A stretch of 64,000 nucleotides of DNA from Peptoniphilus vaginalis (GTDB taxonomy: Bacteria > Bacillota > Clostridia > Tissierellales > Peptoniphilaceae), in the NCBI RefSeq assembly GCF_900176605.1, contig NZ_FXLP01000003.1, positions 1 through 64,000 on the forward strand, given 5' to 3'. Positions 1-13,553 of the stretch are shown in pieces; within the stretch, counting starts at the first letter, position 1; each line of letters opens with the position of its first letter. The translations under genes and the position numbers were made by a program. The notes below the pieces were generated by a model. That model saw only the letters and a list, made by a program, of their open reading frames with translations, was not told the DNA's origin and did not search any database.

Positions 1-110
1 ATAACTTACTCTCCCAGGTCGTTGCCAACCAAGTACCATCAGCGGACTAATGCTTAACTTCTGTGTTCGGTATGGGTACAGGTGTGTCCATTGTCCTATT
101 CTCACCAGAT
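1..110 (-). rRNA. rrf: 5S ribosomal RNA (3' end cut by window edge)
   Basis: Read on the minus strand, the sequence carries the conserved 5S core (ACACCTGTACCCATACCGAA, then AGAAGTTAAGC and GGGAGAGTA). The 5' end is estimated near 110 from the GGTG strand of helix I. The last few nucleotides lie outside the window. It is the third rRNA gene of the operon, about 30 nt after 23S. Confidence 0.93.
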
Positions 111-141
111 TAACTTAAAAACTAATCTCTTCCTTTTTCTT

Positions 142-2990
<2,849 letters not shown>

Positions 2991-3119
2991 TTTGTTAATA
3001 AACATTTCTGTTTATTTCCAGTTTAATTGTTTGTTTTAGAAATTTTGATTAGTTTTTAAGTTGTTATGGTTCTCTTCTTTTTTCAAAGAAGTTTTTGAGT
3101 AGCATTTGCATGCTATTCA

Positions 3120-3195
3120 TGGTGGAGATAAGGAGATTCGAACTCCTGACCTCCTGCTTGCAAGGCAGGCGCTCTCCCAACTGAGCTATACCCCC
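3120..3195 (-). tRNA. tRNA-Ala (anticodon TGC)
   Basis: A 76-nt cloverleaf in the 16S-23S spacer. The acceptor starts GGGGGTA and pairs with TATCTCC, the anticodon loop reads CTTGCAA (TGC), the T-loop is GTTCGAATC, and CCA is encoded. tRNA-Ala(TGC) is a usual spacer tRNA of rRNA operons. Confidence 0.97.
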
Positions 3196-3228
3196 ATATA
3201 TAATTAAAATAGTGTGAAGATTTATTTT

Positions 3229-4758
<1,530 letters not shown>

Positions 4759-4916
4759 AAAATTTGTATGACTCATTAGTTTTCTCAAAACTAAACGAAT
4801 ATCTGGTTTGCTTTTGATTCTTTGACAAGAATCTGTGATTAAATCACGAATTTGTTTATCTTCACACTATTTAATTATCATGTTTCTTTCGCTACCTTTT
4901 TTGAAGTAGCTTATTT

Positions 4917-4945
4917 ATTATACTACCGTATTTTTTCTTTGTCAA
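4917..4945 (-). promoter_or_regulatory. rRNA operon promoter P3 (proximal)
   Basis: Perfect sigma-A promoter on the minus strand: TTGACA (4940-4945), 17-bp spacer, TATAAT (4917-4922). It is the nearest of three tandem promoters before 16S. Confidence 0.85.
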
Positions 4946-5026
4946 GTATTTTTACAAAGTTTTTATTTTGTTTTTACTTAACTTCTCAGTAGTTTTTTCT
5001 TGCTGTCTTTAAGTGGCAACTTCTAT

Positions 5027-5055
5027 ATATTAGCATCTAGAAAATCATCTGTCAA
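5027..5055 (-). promoter_or_regulatory. rRNA operon promoter P2
   Basis: TTGACA (5050-5055), 17-bp spacer, TAATAT (5027-5032) on the minus strand, 110 bp upstream of P3. Together with P1 and P3 it accounts for the 420-bp stretch between 16S and bioB, in which I see no gene. Confidence 0.7.
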
Positions 5056-5087
5056 CTGTTTTTTATTCTTTTTTCAATTTTTTTATA

Positions 5088-5120
5088 TAAAGAAAACAGC
5101 TGCATTTCTTACAGCTGTTT
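5088..5120 (-). terminator. intrinsic terminator after bioB
   Basis: Stem AAAACAGCTG / CAGCTGTTTT (about 5092-5120) with a 9-nt loop, followed on the minus strand by CTTTATATAAAAAAATT. It would end bioB transcripts before the rRNA promoters P2 and P3. Its 5' arm overlaps the start region of P1. Confidence 0.6.
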
Positions 5121-5121
5121 T

Positions 5122-5150
5122 ATATTACTATTTATCTTTTTCTTTGTCAA
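5122..5150 (-). promoter_or_regulatory. rRNA operon promoter P1 (distal)
   Basis: TTGACA (5145-5150), 17-bp spacer, TAATAT (5122-5127). It shares the block ACTTGACAAAGAAAAA with P3, which supports a duplicated rRNA promoter. The predicted start (about 5115) falls in the 5' arm of the bioB terminator. Confidence 0.65.
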
Positions 5151-5177
5151 GTATTTTGTAAAAGTTAATTAAATATT

Positions 5178-6143
5178 TTACACTGCCTTTACTTGGTAGT
5201 TTAATTCTTTTATTCTCTTCATGTCATCTTCTATGCTTATGCCCTTTGTTGTAAGAAGCACTCCTGATATTGCTGCATTGGCTCCTGACTTGAAAGCTGA
5301 TGTGCCAAACTCTTCCATGAGGGCTCTTCCTCCTGCTAGTCTTATTAAGGCCTTTGGCATGATAAACCTAAAGGTTGCACAAGTCCTATTTACTTCTTCC
5401 ATTGATAGGGGTTCGTTGTTTTCAAGTGGTGTGTTCTTTATAGGGTTTAATAGGTTGATTGGTACTGAGTGAACATCTAGTTCTCTAAGTTCTAGTGCCA
5501 TGTCAATCCTATCTGTGAAGTCTTCTCCTAGTCCTATTAGTCCACCTGAACATATTTCCATTCCTGCATCTTGGGCTGCTTTTATTGTATTGATTTTTTG
5601 ATCATAAGTATGTGTTGTGCAAATTTCTGGAAAGAAGTTTCTTGATGTTTCAAGATTGTTGTGAATTCTTGTTATACCTGCTTCCTTTAATTTCTCAAAG
5701 GATTCTTCTGATATTATTCCACCTGATATACACACCTTTATATCTGGTGCTTCTTCATATATTTTTTTTGTGATGCTACAGATCTTATCTATGTCTTTAG
5801 GTGTAAGTCCCTTTCCACTTGCTACCATTGAGTATCTAGGGATACCTCTTTTGTATTTTTCTAAGGCATCTTTTACTATTATCTCTTCATCTAAGAGGTC
5901 ATATTCTTTTACATTTGTGTGATAGTGGGCTGATTGGGCACAGAACTTACAATTTTCTGAGCATTTACCACTTTTTGCATTTATAATAGTGCAAACATCG
6001 AAGTCATTGCCGCAAAAGTATTCTCTAAGTTCGTCTGCTGCTGCAGTTAAACTTTCATAGTCACTTTTGTAAACTTCTATTGCCTCTTCTCTCGTTATGA
6101 CGTAGCCATCTTTTATTTTTTCTTTTAAGTTATTTATATCCAT
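5178..6143 (-). CDS. bioB: biotin synthase
   Basis: Radical-SAM enzyme that inserts sulfur into dethiobiotin to make biotin, the last step of the pathway, in the cytoplasm. The 321-aa protein has the SAM cluster motif CSENCKFCAQS near residue 60 and typical BioB blocks such as MVASGKGL and ETSRNFFPEICTTHTY. It starts with ATG at 6143 behind AGGAG. It stands alone, apart from bioA/bioD/bioY at 44.8-47.3 kb, with its own promoter and a likely shared biotin operator. A terminator follows, then the rRNA promoters. Family assignment is firm. Confidence 0.97.
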   Translation of the reverse strand: MDINNLKEKIKDGYVITREEAIEVYKSDYESLTAAADELREYFCGNDFDVCTIINAKSGKCSENCKFCAQSAHYHTNVKEYDLLDEEIIVKDALEKYKRGIPRYSMVASGKGLTPKDIDKICSITKKIYEEAPDIKVCISGGIISEESFEKLKEAGITRIHNNLETSRNFFPEICTTHTYDQKINTIKAAQDAGMEICSGGLIGLGEDFTDRIDMALELRELDVHSVPINLLNPIKNTPLENNEPLSMEEVNRTCATFRFIMPKALIRLAGGRALMEEFGTSAFKSGANAAISGVLLTTKGISIEDDMKRIKELNYQVKAV

Positions 6144-6148
6144 CTCTT

Positions 6149-6182
6149 CAACTCCTGAAAATTATTATATATTTCAGGAGTT
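6149..6182. promoter_or_regulatory. 11-bp perfect inverted repeat around the bioB -10
   Basis: Arms AACTCCTGAAA (6149-6159) and TTTCAGGAGTT (6172-6182) are perfect complements separated by 12 bp that hold the -10. One arm also contains the AGGAG ribosome site. The predicted start lies inside the repeat, so the RNA would lack one arm. That favours a DNA operator over an RNA hairpin (inference). Confidence 0.5.
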
Positions 6183-6192
6183 TTATTGTCAA
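6164..6192 (-). promoter_or_regulatory. bioB promoter
   Basis: TTGACA (6187-6192), 17-bp spacer, TATAAT (6164-6169) on the minus strand. This is a consensus sigma-A promoter giving a leader of about 14 nt before the ATG at 6143. Confidence 0.85.
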
Positions 6193-6214
6193 TGTTAATT
6201 ATTTTTTAGTTAAC
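6187..6214. promoter_or_regulatory. candidate biotin operator upstream of bioB
   Basis: On the minus strand it reads GTTAAC, 15 bp, ATTGACA, with the last block being the -35 box. The same layout (GTTAAC-N15-GTTGACA) lies at the bioY promoter. The overlap with the -35 suggests repression. GTTAAC-like half-sites are known for BirA of Firmicutes; assignment to BirA here is inference. Confidence 0.5.
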
Positions 6215-6847
6215 ATAATGTTCAAAGACACCAAATTTTATTTTTTCTCCCAGTCCTCTAAACTTGCTTTCGTATTCTGTAACAATGTTTTGGGGATAGT
6301 CTTCAAGCTTCATATCGAAGTCTTCGATAAGAGCGGAGAAGCCTTCATCTTTAAAATAATCTAAGCTTTCTTCAAAGAGTTCAAGGTCGTCTGTCTTGAA
6401 ATAAATTTGTGACTTTGGTTTTAAGATAACTTTATACTTTTCTAAGAACCTTGGATAAGTTAATCTTCTCTTCTTATGTCTTAGCTTTGGCCAAGGATTG
6501 CAGAAGTTGATATAGATCCTGTCAAGTTCATCCTTGTCAAAGTAGTCTAAGATGTTTTCTGCATTAATTGGCATGGCCCTTACATTGGTAAGCTCTTCAT
6601 CAATTATTTTTCTCGTTGCATATATTAGTGCGTTAGTTTCTATGTCTACCATTATATAATTTATATTTTTATTTCTTTTGGCTGACTCTATGGTAAAGGT
6701 TCCCTTACCAGCACCAATTTCTAAGTAAATTGGATTGTCGTTGCCAAAGACTTCTTTCCACTTGCCCTTGTTTTCTTGGCCATTAAAAAAAACATAAGGG
6801 TTCTCTGCCATTTCAGGTATTGCAAAATGTTTTTTTCTAAGTCTCAT
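6206..6847 (-). CDS. trmB: tRNA (guanine-N7-)-methyltransferase
   Basis: SAM-dependent enzyme methylating G46 of tRNA. The 213-aa protein has the SAM site IYLEIGAGKGTF near residue 40 and the family signature NFCNPWPKLRHKKRRL. Start chosen at ATG 6847 (MRLRKKHFAIPE) because AGGAG lies 7 nt before it; an ATG two codons earlier is too close to that site. Its 3' end overlaps the candidate biotin operator of the downstream bioB. Confidence 0.95.
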   Translation of the reverse strand: MRLRKKHFAIPEMAENPYVFFNGQENKGKWKEVFGNDNPIYLEIGAGKGTFTIESAKRNKNINYIMVDIETNALIYATRKIIDEELTNVRAMPINAENILDYFDKDELDRIYINFCNPWPKLRHKKRRLTYPRFLEKYKVILKPKSQIYFKTDDLELFEESLDYFKDEGFSALIEDFDMKLEDYPQNIVTEYESKFRGLGEKIKFGVFEHYVN

Positions 6848-6946
6848 TTTCATTCTCCTTTTTGTTCTATGGAATTATAACACAAGCTAACTTAGTGTCA
6901 ACAAGATTTATATTTTATTTTAATAAATTTAATTTTTTGCAAAAGA

Positions 6947-6976
6947 AAAAGCCATCCCCATTAGGTTTGGCTTTTA
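6947..6976 (-). terminator. terminator after the secreted nuclease gene
   Basis: Stem AAAGCCA (6969-6975) / TGGCTTT (6948-6954) followed by TTTTTCTTTT on the minus strand, 40 nt after the stop at 7014. Confidence 0.7.
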
Positions 6977-7013
6977 AAATTTATCTACTTGCTCTTTATT
7001 AAATTTTATTATC

Positions 7014-7754
7014 TCACTTCTTCTTTGCAAGTCTGGTCCTTCCAGTTTTGTAATCTATATCTACTCCTTTTTCGATGTTCTTGGCAAATACTCTAAAGTT
7101 AATATTTTTCCCACCATCTTCTATGCTGTAGGCTTCAATAATAACTCCTCTTGCCACAAGTTCATCGTCTTTAAAAACTGGCGTCACCCTATACCTAACC
7201 TTCTTGCCTGTGTCCTTTATGTAAGAAGCAACAGCCTCTTCAAAGGGCAACATACCCTTGGTATTAAAGGACCTAGTCCCTGTCATAAGATTTTTCCAGT
7301 TGTCATTCTCTCCAGTCAACTGATAGGCGATAAGGTGGCACCTATTGTAAACTGCACCACCTTCAACAAAGTCATAAAACTTTTGATGCCAACCTGAAGG
7401 ATGAACTTTTGATATATCTCCTCTTGGCTTCTTGGGCATTGAGTCGGGACTTAAAAGTGCGTTGGCTGGTCCAACTCTGTTTAAGTAATCTAAGTTTGAA
7501 TAGTGGGCGAAGTCTGGTCCCATCTTTAAATCCTCTTCAGTAAATTGAGGTGGGTTTTTATCTATTTTATAATAGATGCTTGATGCTTTTATCTCATAGG
7601 GATTGTAAAAGCTTGGTATTAAGCTTTCTATTTTATCTAGGGACGAAGCCTGGTTATTGTTGTTAGGTTCTTGAAGACTTTCGTGTCCAAATAAAACTCC
7701 AACTATGATAAGGACAAGAGCAACAATGACCTTTAAGTTTTTATTTTTCTTCAA
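7014..7754 (-). CDS. membrane-anchored or secreted DNA/RNA non-specific endonuclease
   Basis: The 246-aa protein starts with a lysine-rich stretch and a hydrophobic segment (about residues 8-24), a signal peptide or anchor. The nuclease core holds NRCHLIAYQLTGEN and NLMTGTRSFN, matching the beta-beta-alpha-metal nuclease family of streptococcal EndA/NucA type, where the histidine of the RCHL block is catalytic. Likely degrades extracellular DNA/RNA for nutrient or nucleotide scavenging; a role in DNA uptake cannot be judged. Start TTG at 7754 with GGAGAGAAGAA before it. Monocistronic, followed by a terminator. Confidence 0.85.
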   Translation of the reverse strand: MKKNKNLKVIVALVLIIVGVLFGHESLQEPNNNNQASSLDKIESLIPSFYNPYEIKASSIYYKIDKNPPQFTEEDLKMGPDFAHYSNLDYLNRVGPANALLSPDSMPKKPRGDISKVHPSGWHQKFYDFVEGGAVYNRCHLIAYQLTGENDNWKNLMTGTRSFNTKGMLPFEEAVASYIKDTGKKVRYRVTPVFKDDELVARGVIIEAYSIEDGGKNINFRVFAKNIEKGVDIDYKTGRTRLAKKK

Positions 7755-7896
7755 TTCTTCTCTCCTCTCCTTTACTCACAAATTAATTATAAGATTTTCA
7801 ATATTTTCTATTATATAGGATTCTATAAATTAAAAAAAGTTTATGAAGTAGCTTTTAGTTTTCAATTTCTAAAGAATTTTAAAAGCTCCTTAGGAC

Positions 7897-7925
7897 TTCA
7901 CAAAAGAATTTATTAATAATATAAT
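7897..7925 (+). promoter_or_regulatory. nhaC promoter
   Basis: TTCACA (7897-7902), 17-bp spacer, TATAAT (7920-7925). The start site near 7932 rules out the upstream TTG at 7930 and supports translation from 7981. Confidence 0.7.
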
Positions 7926-7980
7926 AGCCTTGTTTAATTTATATGGATTATGTAGTTTACATAAAAACTTAGGAGGAAAA

Positions 7981-9351
7981 ATGGAAAATCAAAATCACAA
8001 GCCTAGTCCATCTGGGACTGCACTTCTTCCCTTTCTTGTCTTTGTCATAGTCTACATGGCAACAGGAATTATATTAAATTCAATGGGCATTGAAATGGCA
8101 TTCTATCAAGTGCCAGCACCAGTTTGTATCTTACCAGCAATTATACTCGCCTTTATTATGTTCAAGGGAAGCGTCGACAACAAGTTCACAGACTTTGTAA
8201 GAGGCTGTGGTGACGAAAATATTATTATCATGTGTCTCATCTATATCTTGGCTGGAGCCTTTGCAACAGTGTCAAAGGAGTCAGGTGGAGTTGACTCAGT
8301 TGTAAATTTCGCCTTATCAATCATTCCCCTTGAATTTATAACAGGTGGAATTTTCTTAATAGGTTGCTTCATTTCCATATCAACAGGAACTTCTGTGGGA
8401 ACTATCTCAACAGTTGGCCCCATAGCAGTTGGACTTGCCCAAAAGGGGAACCTCCCAATGGCCTTGGTCTTGGGATCACTCGTGGGTGGTGCAATGTTCG
8501 GCGACAACCTTTCAGTTATTTCTGATACAACAATAGCTGCCACACGAACTCAGAATGTAGATATGAAGGACAAGTTTAAAGCCAACATAAAGATGGCACT
8601 ACCTGCAGCATTAATAACTTTTGTAATTTTGTTACTTGTTGGAAAGCCAGAAGTTCTTCCCACACTAGAAGACCGTCCCTACAACCCAGTCTTAATTATT
8701 CCTTACCTCTTTGTACTTATTTCAGCAATTGCAGGTATGAATGTGTTTTTAGTTTTAACATGCGGAATAATTTTATCAGGAATAATTGGGATAGCAACAG
8801 GAGGGCTTGACCTCATGACCTTTGCTCAAAACATCTTCACAGGTTTTTCGGGCATGTTTGAGATATTTTTATTGTCAATGCTAACTGGCGGACTATCCTA
8901 TATGATTTCCAAAAACGGAGGAATAGAATGGTTAGTCCAAAAGATAAGAGGATTTGCAAGGGGACAAAAATCTGCAGAAGTTTCTATCGCCCTCTTAACC
9001 CTATTGACTGATGCCGCAACTGCCAACAACACAGTGGCAATAATAATAGATGGACCAGTTGCAAAAGAAATATCTAACGACTTCAAAATTGATCCAAGAA
9101 GATCTGCTGCCCTCTTAGATACCTTCTCCTGTTTCATGCAAGGGATAATACCTTACGGTGCACAAATCCTAATTGCAGCAGGACTCACCAAAGAACTTGG
9201 CGCCAATGCAGTTTCGCCAATGGAACTAATACCCTTCTTGTGGTATCAAGGAATCCTCGCCCTCTTTGCCATAGCCTCCATCTTTATTAGGTACGCAGAC
9301 CTAAGAGGTGAGTGGGATTTTGAAAAAGACAAGTTGAAAGAAAAAAATTAA
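7981..9351 (+). CDS. nhaC: NhaC-family Na+/H+ antiporter
   Basis: Polytopic membrane protein (456 aa, roughly 11-12 hydrophobic segments) of the NhaC family, which exchanges Na+ for H+ or in some members a small organic acid such as malate for lactate. Family-like glycine-rich blocks GTSVGTISTVGPIAVG and MFGDNLSVISDTTIAA are visible around residues 140-185. Start ATG 7981 follows AGGAGGAAAA directly; the in-frame upstream TTG has no ribosome site and precedes the predicted transcript start. Single gene with its own promoter and a strong terminator. Substrate is not deducible from sequence alone. Confidence 0.88.
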   Translation: MENQNHKPSPSGTALLPFLVFVIVYMATGIILNSMGIEMAFYQVPAPVCILPAIILAFIMFKGSVDNKFTDFVRGCGDENIIIMCLIYILAGAFATVSKESGGVDSVVNFALSIIPLEFITGGIFLIGCFISISTGTSVGTISTVGPIAVGLAQKGNLPMALVLGSLVGGAMFGDNLSVISDTTIAATRTQNVDMKDKFKANIKMALPAALITFVILLLVGKPEVLPTLEDRPYNPVLIIPYLFVLISAIAGMNVFLVLTCGIILSGIIGIATGGLDLMTFAQNIFTGFSGMFEIFLLSMLTGGLSYMISKNGGIEWLVQKIRGFARGQKSAEVSIALLTLLTDAATANNTVAIIIDGPVAKEISNDFKIDPRRSAALLDTFSCFMQGIIPYGAQILIAAGLTKELGANAVSPMELIPFLWYQGILALFAIASIFIRYADLRGEWDFEKDKLKEKN

Positions 9352-9371
9352 ATCACAAAATAGTACGAGAA

Positions 9372-9451
9372 AACCCCAGGCTTAAAAAACTGACCTCCTT
9401 AAGTTGGTTTTTAAGTCCAACTTTTGGGGGTCAGTTCACAATGCCTGGGGT
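9372..9451. terminator. large nested bidirectional terminator
   Basis: Three nested stems: GAACCCCAGGC / GCCTGGGGTTC style outer arms, AACTGACC / GGTCAGTT, and AAGTTGG / CCAACTT. It is followed by TTCTTTTTT on the plus strand and by TTTTCTCG on the minus strand. It ends nhaC and also contains the last codons of the convergent small gene. Confidence 0.8.
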
Positions 9452-9714
9452 TCTTTTTTCATTTCATTATAAAGTTTATTTATCTTCCTTCTGCATTCAG
9501 TAAAGTCATCCATGTAGCTCATTTCTGCAATCACATCTTGCATTTCATAACCCAAGTCAGATATCCTTTCTTTTTTTTTTTTTTTTTTGAAAATCGTCTC
9601 GTTGTTATCAATGAAATAGTCTTCCAAATCATTAAATAATTCCCAATCATTCTTGGAGGCTTCTACAAATAACACCTTCTCTATTTCATTAAAAAAGTTA
9701 TCAATTATGTTCAT
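9436..9714 (-). CDS. small hypothetical protein with a six-lysine tract from an 18-A run
   Basis: Acidic protein of 92 residues (from ATG 9714; a GTG four codons earlier is possible). No family recognised. The middle has FKKKKKKER, encoded by an uninterrupted run of 18 A on the coding strand (9571-9588). The reading frame continues unbroken on both sides with similar composition, so it is probably real. The last codons lie inside the terminator hairpin shared with nhaC. No strong ribosome site is visible, only AAGAGAG. Could be an immunity-like or regulatory protein; not assignable. Confidence 0.55.
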   Translation of the reverse strand: MNIIDNFFNEIEKVLFVEASKNDWELFNDLEDYFIDNNETIFKKKKKKERISDLGYEMQDVIAEMSYMDDFTECRRKINKLYNEMKKEPQAL

Positions 9715-9939
9715 ATTAATTATCACGCTCTCTTACTAAAAAATAAACTAAATAAACTTTTTACAAAAATAAAAATCTTTAATTAGCAAACTGCAAAGAA
9801 CTAAGGTTTAACTTTATCTTAACACTTCCATTACTAAATACATATATTCTCCAGGTATTAATTTGTTCCCTATCACCCATAAAATTCATATCGTCTTCTT
9901 AAATTATTATTTATCCTTCCCGTCTAATTTTTCTATAAA

Positions 9940-10333
9940 ACAACACCCCCGCCTACGCGGGGACTACCCTCTGGTGGCAGAAACCTGGTATCGACTATTA
10001 GGATCACCCCCGCCTACGCGGGGACTACTAAAACTTCATAAAAAACAACTTGCAAGCGTGAGGATCACCCCCGCCTACGCGGGGACTACGAAGACTATGA
10101 ATATATAGTGTTTGGTAGTGAGGGATCACCCCCGCCTACGCGGGGACTACTTTGTTTTTATCTAATCTAGTAATTGTAAATTAGGATCACCCCCGCCTAC
10201 GCGGGGACTACTCATAAATATTTAATGCATCAGTATCATAGGGAGGATCACCCCCGCCTACGCGGGGACTACTTCAAGAAACAGATTTCCCGTTATATCA
10301 TCCGAGGATCACCCCCGCCTACGCGGGGACTAC
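9940..10333 (-). CRISPR. type I-E CRISPR array, 7 repeats and 6 spacers
   Basis: Repeats of 28 bp start at 9940, 10001, 10062, 10123, 10184, 10245 and 10306, with an exact 61-bp period and 33-bp spacers. In the transcribed (minus) sense the repeat begins GTAGTCCCCGCG and ends GGGGGTGATCC, a normal I-E hairpin repeat. The copy at 9940-9967 has a degraded outer end (ACAA in place of GGAT), marking it as the oldest, trailer-side repeat. So the leader is on the right, next to cas2. Confidence 0.98.
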
Positions 10334-10396
10334 ACTTAAAAGATCCTACAATTGCACCATTCTTATTATAATATATCCCACAATTTTTTCACTTTG
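10334..10396 (-). promoter_or_regulatory. CRISPR leader, partly inside the cas2 3' end
   Basis: Only 32 bp separate the cas2 stop (10366) from the first repeat. A TATAAT lies at 10365-10370 on the minus strand, with a weak GTGAAA 17 bp further upstream, inside cas2. This is the best candidate leader promoter; reading through from the cas operon is the alternative. Confidence 0.4.
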
Positions 10397-11264
10397 TGAA
10401 TTAATTTCTCTTCTAATATTGCATCTTCAAGTGCTCTATGAGGTACTTTTTCTTCAATCCCATAGGATTTTAAAACTGTTTCTAGTTTATAATTTTTTAA
10501 GAATAGATTATCTCTTTTTATAAATTGCATAATGTCATATACTTTGTTGTTTATTTTAGGCATTCCTTCTTTTTCTAAAGATTTATTTAAAAACTTTATA
10601 TCAAATCCTATGTTATATCCTAATATTATTGTGTCACCAATAAATTCAATAAGTTCTTTTAATGCCAAGTCTACTGAAATTCCTTCTTCTTCTAGAATTT
10701 TATTATTAATTTTTGTTAAAGTCTCTATTTCTTCAGATAGTTTTCTATCTATCTTTACAAACCTCTGAAAGTTTTCTGTTTTTTCTCCAACTTTTATTGC
10801 CCCTATTTCTATTATGTTATCCTTGGTTGGATCTAAACCGTCTGTTTCTAAATCTAGAACTATATATTTTTTTATTTTTTCTTTGTTATTTGATTTTTTT
10901 AGTTTACTGTGCTCTATGTTTTTTATTTTTCTAAATTGTACTGCTTTTGAAAATCCTTCCTGTAAAGACCTATCTTTTTCTCTTATTTCTTTTTTTATTA
11001 AAACTAATGGGAGACCTTCTGAATCCAAGGACTCTCTATTTCCATTGATTGTCTCAAAGTTATATCCAATTTCATTTCTGTAATAATAAGATATTGTTGC
11101 TTCACCATCTTTAAGGTTGTCTTTTACTCTATCCCAAAGCTTTTCTCTTACTTTGGTATTTAGATTGCCAATATATACTCCGCCTGCAACTTCTTGAAGC
11201 CATTTAGTTAAATCTCCCTTAAGTGAATTTGGTACTTTTGAAAGTGTTATAACTGTGAATGGCA

Positions 11265-11265
<1 letters not shown>
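10366..11265 (-). CDS. cas2: Cas2-DnaQ fusion (Cas2e with a DEDDh 3'-5' exonuclease domain)
   Basis: Residues 1-95 are a Cas2e domain (MPFTVITLSKVPNSLKGDLT..., RVKDN, ATISYYYRNEIGY), the structural centre of the Cas1-Cas2 integrase. After a charged linker, residues 130-295 form a DnaQ-like exonuclease with a full DEDDh set: D138 and E140 (DLETDG), D222 (GYNIGFD), H276 and D281 (HRALED). In described fusions of this kind the exonuclease trims prespacer 3' ends before integration. Start ATG overlaps the cas1 stop (TAATG). Last gene of the operon, 32 bp from the array. Confidence 0.95.
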
Positions 11266-12846
<1,581 letters not shown>

Positions 12847-12847
12847 A

Positions 12848-13552
12848 TTAACCTCCCACCGCTCCAAAGGCATCATGATTAGTTTCTCCAATATTTCTGT
12901 CAATTTCCACATAAATAATGGATTCACCCCTATAATTGAACTTTCTCTCCTTTTGAGAAAATGAAACCGCATCATCTTTTCTGAGTTTTTCATTTCCCCC
13001 TTTTATAATTTTTGAGTCTCCATAAATTTTCAACCTATTACTCTTATTCTGTCTGTAAAATTTATTCGCTTGCCATTCTGTCTTTTTTAAAAGTTCAATG
13101 GGATCGTCATCAAAACAGCCCATAATAAAATCGTAATTTACAGGACAAGATCTTCTTCCAAGAAAATTTTGGAAATAAGGTCTCTTTAATGCTTGATAAA
13201 TTTCATCAATAAATTCATTATCTTTGTGACTTAAGACAACTAAAAAAATAGCATCTGCTAAATAATATCTATTTGTCACATAATTTCTTTCAAGTTGACC
13301 ATTTTTCTTGTATTTTTTTGCTATTTGGTAGTCTCTTAATAGAACACCTACTTGATCAACCCTAGTCGCAAAATTTATTTCTCTTAATTTATTTAATTCT
13401 TTAATTTCATGACGTTTGTAGCCGAGAGAAGCTGCTAACATACCAAGAACTCCACTTTTTGATGGGTAGTCGTCTGTATGCCTCGTTTCAAAATGGGAAT
13501 TTGTCCCCCATGATTGCAGAGGTCCATGAAATTTTAATAAGATACTTTTCAA
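12848..13552 (-). CDS. cas5e: Cas5e Cascade subunit (CasD)
   Basis: Cascade protein that caps the 5' handle of the crRNA. The protein (234 aa) opens MKSILLKFHGPLQSWGT, the family hallmark, and carries PYFQNFLGRRSCPVN. I place the start at TTG 13552: GGTGAG lies 5 nt before it, and the stop-A-start spacing matches the cas7, cas6e and cas1 junctions. A GTG three codons earlier is the alternative but has no ribosome site. Confidence 0.92.
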   Translation of the reverse strand: MKSILLKFHGPLQSWGTNSHFETRHTDDYPSKSGVLGMLAASLGYKRHEIKELNKLREINFATRVDQVGVLLRDYQIAKKYKKNGQLERNYVTNRYYLADAIFLVVLSHKDNEFIDEIYQALKRPYFQNFLGRRSCPVNYDFIMGCFDDDPIELLKKTEWQANKFYRQNKSNRLKIYGDSKIIKGGNEKLRKDDAVSFSQKERKFNYRGESIIYVEIDRNIGETNHDAFGAVGG

Positions 13553-13553
13553 T

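Noticed and set aside
7930-7980. Longer nhaC start at TTG 7930
   Set aside because: It lies at or before the predicted transcript start and has no ribosome site; AGGAGG precedes ATG 7981.
9863-10108. Open frame of 81 codons over the CRISPR array
   Set aside because: It reads through the repeats; the repeated peptide comes from the repeat units.
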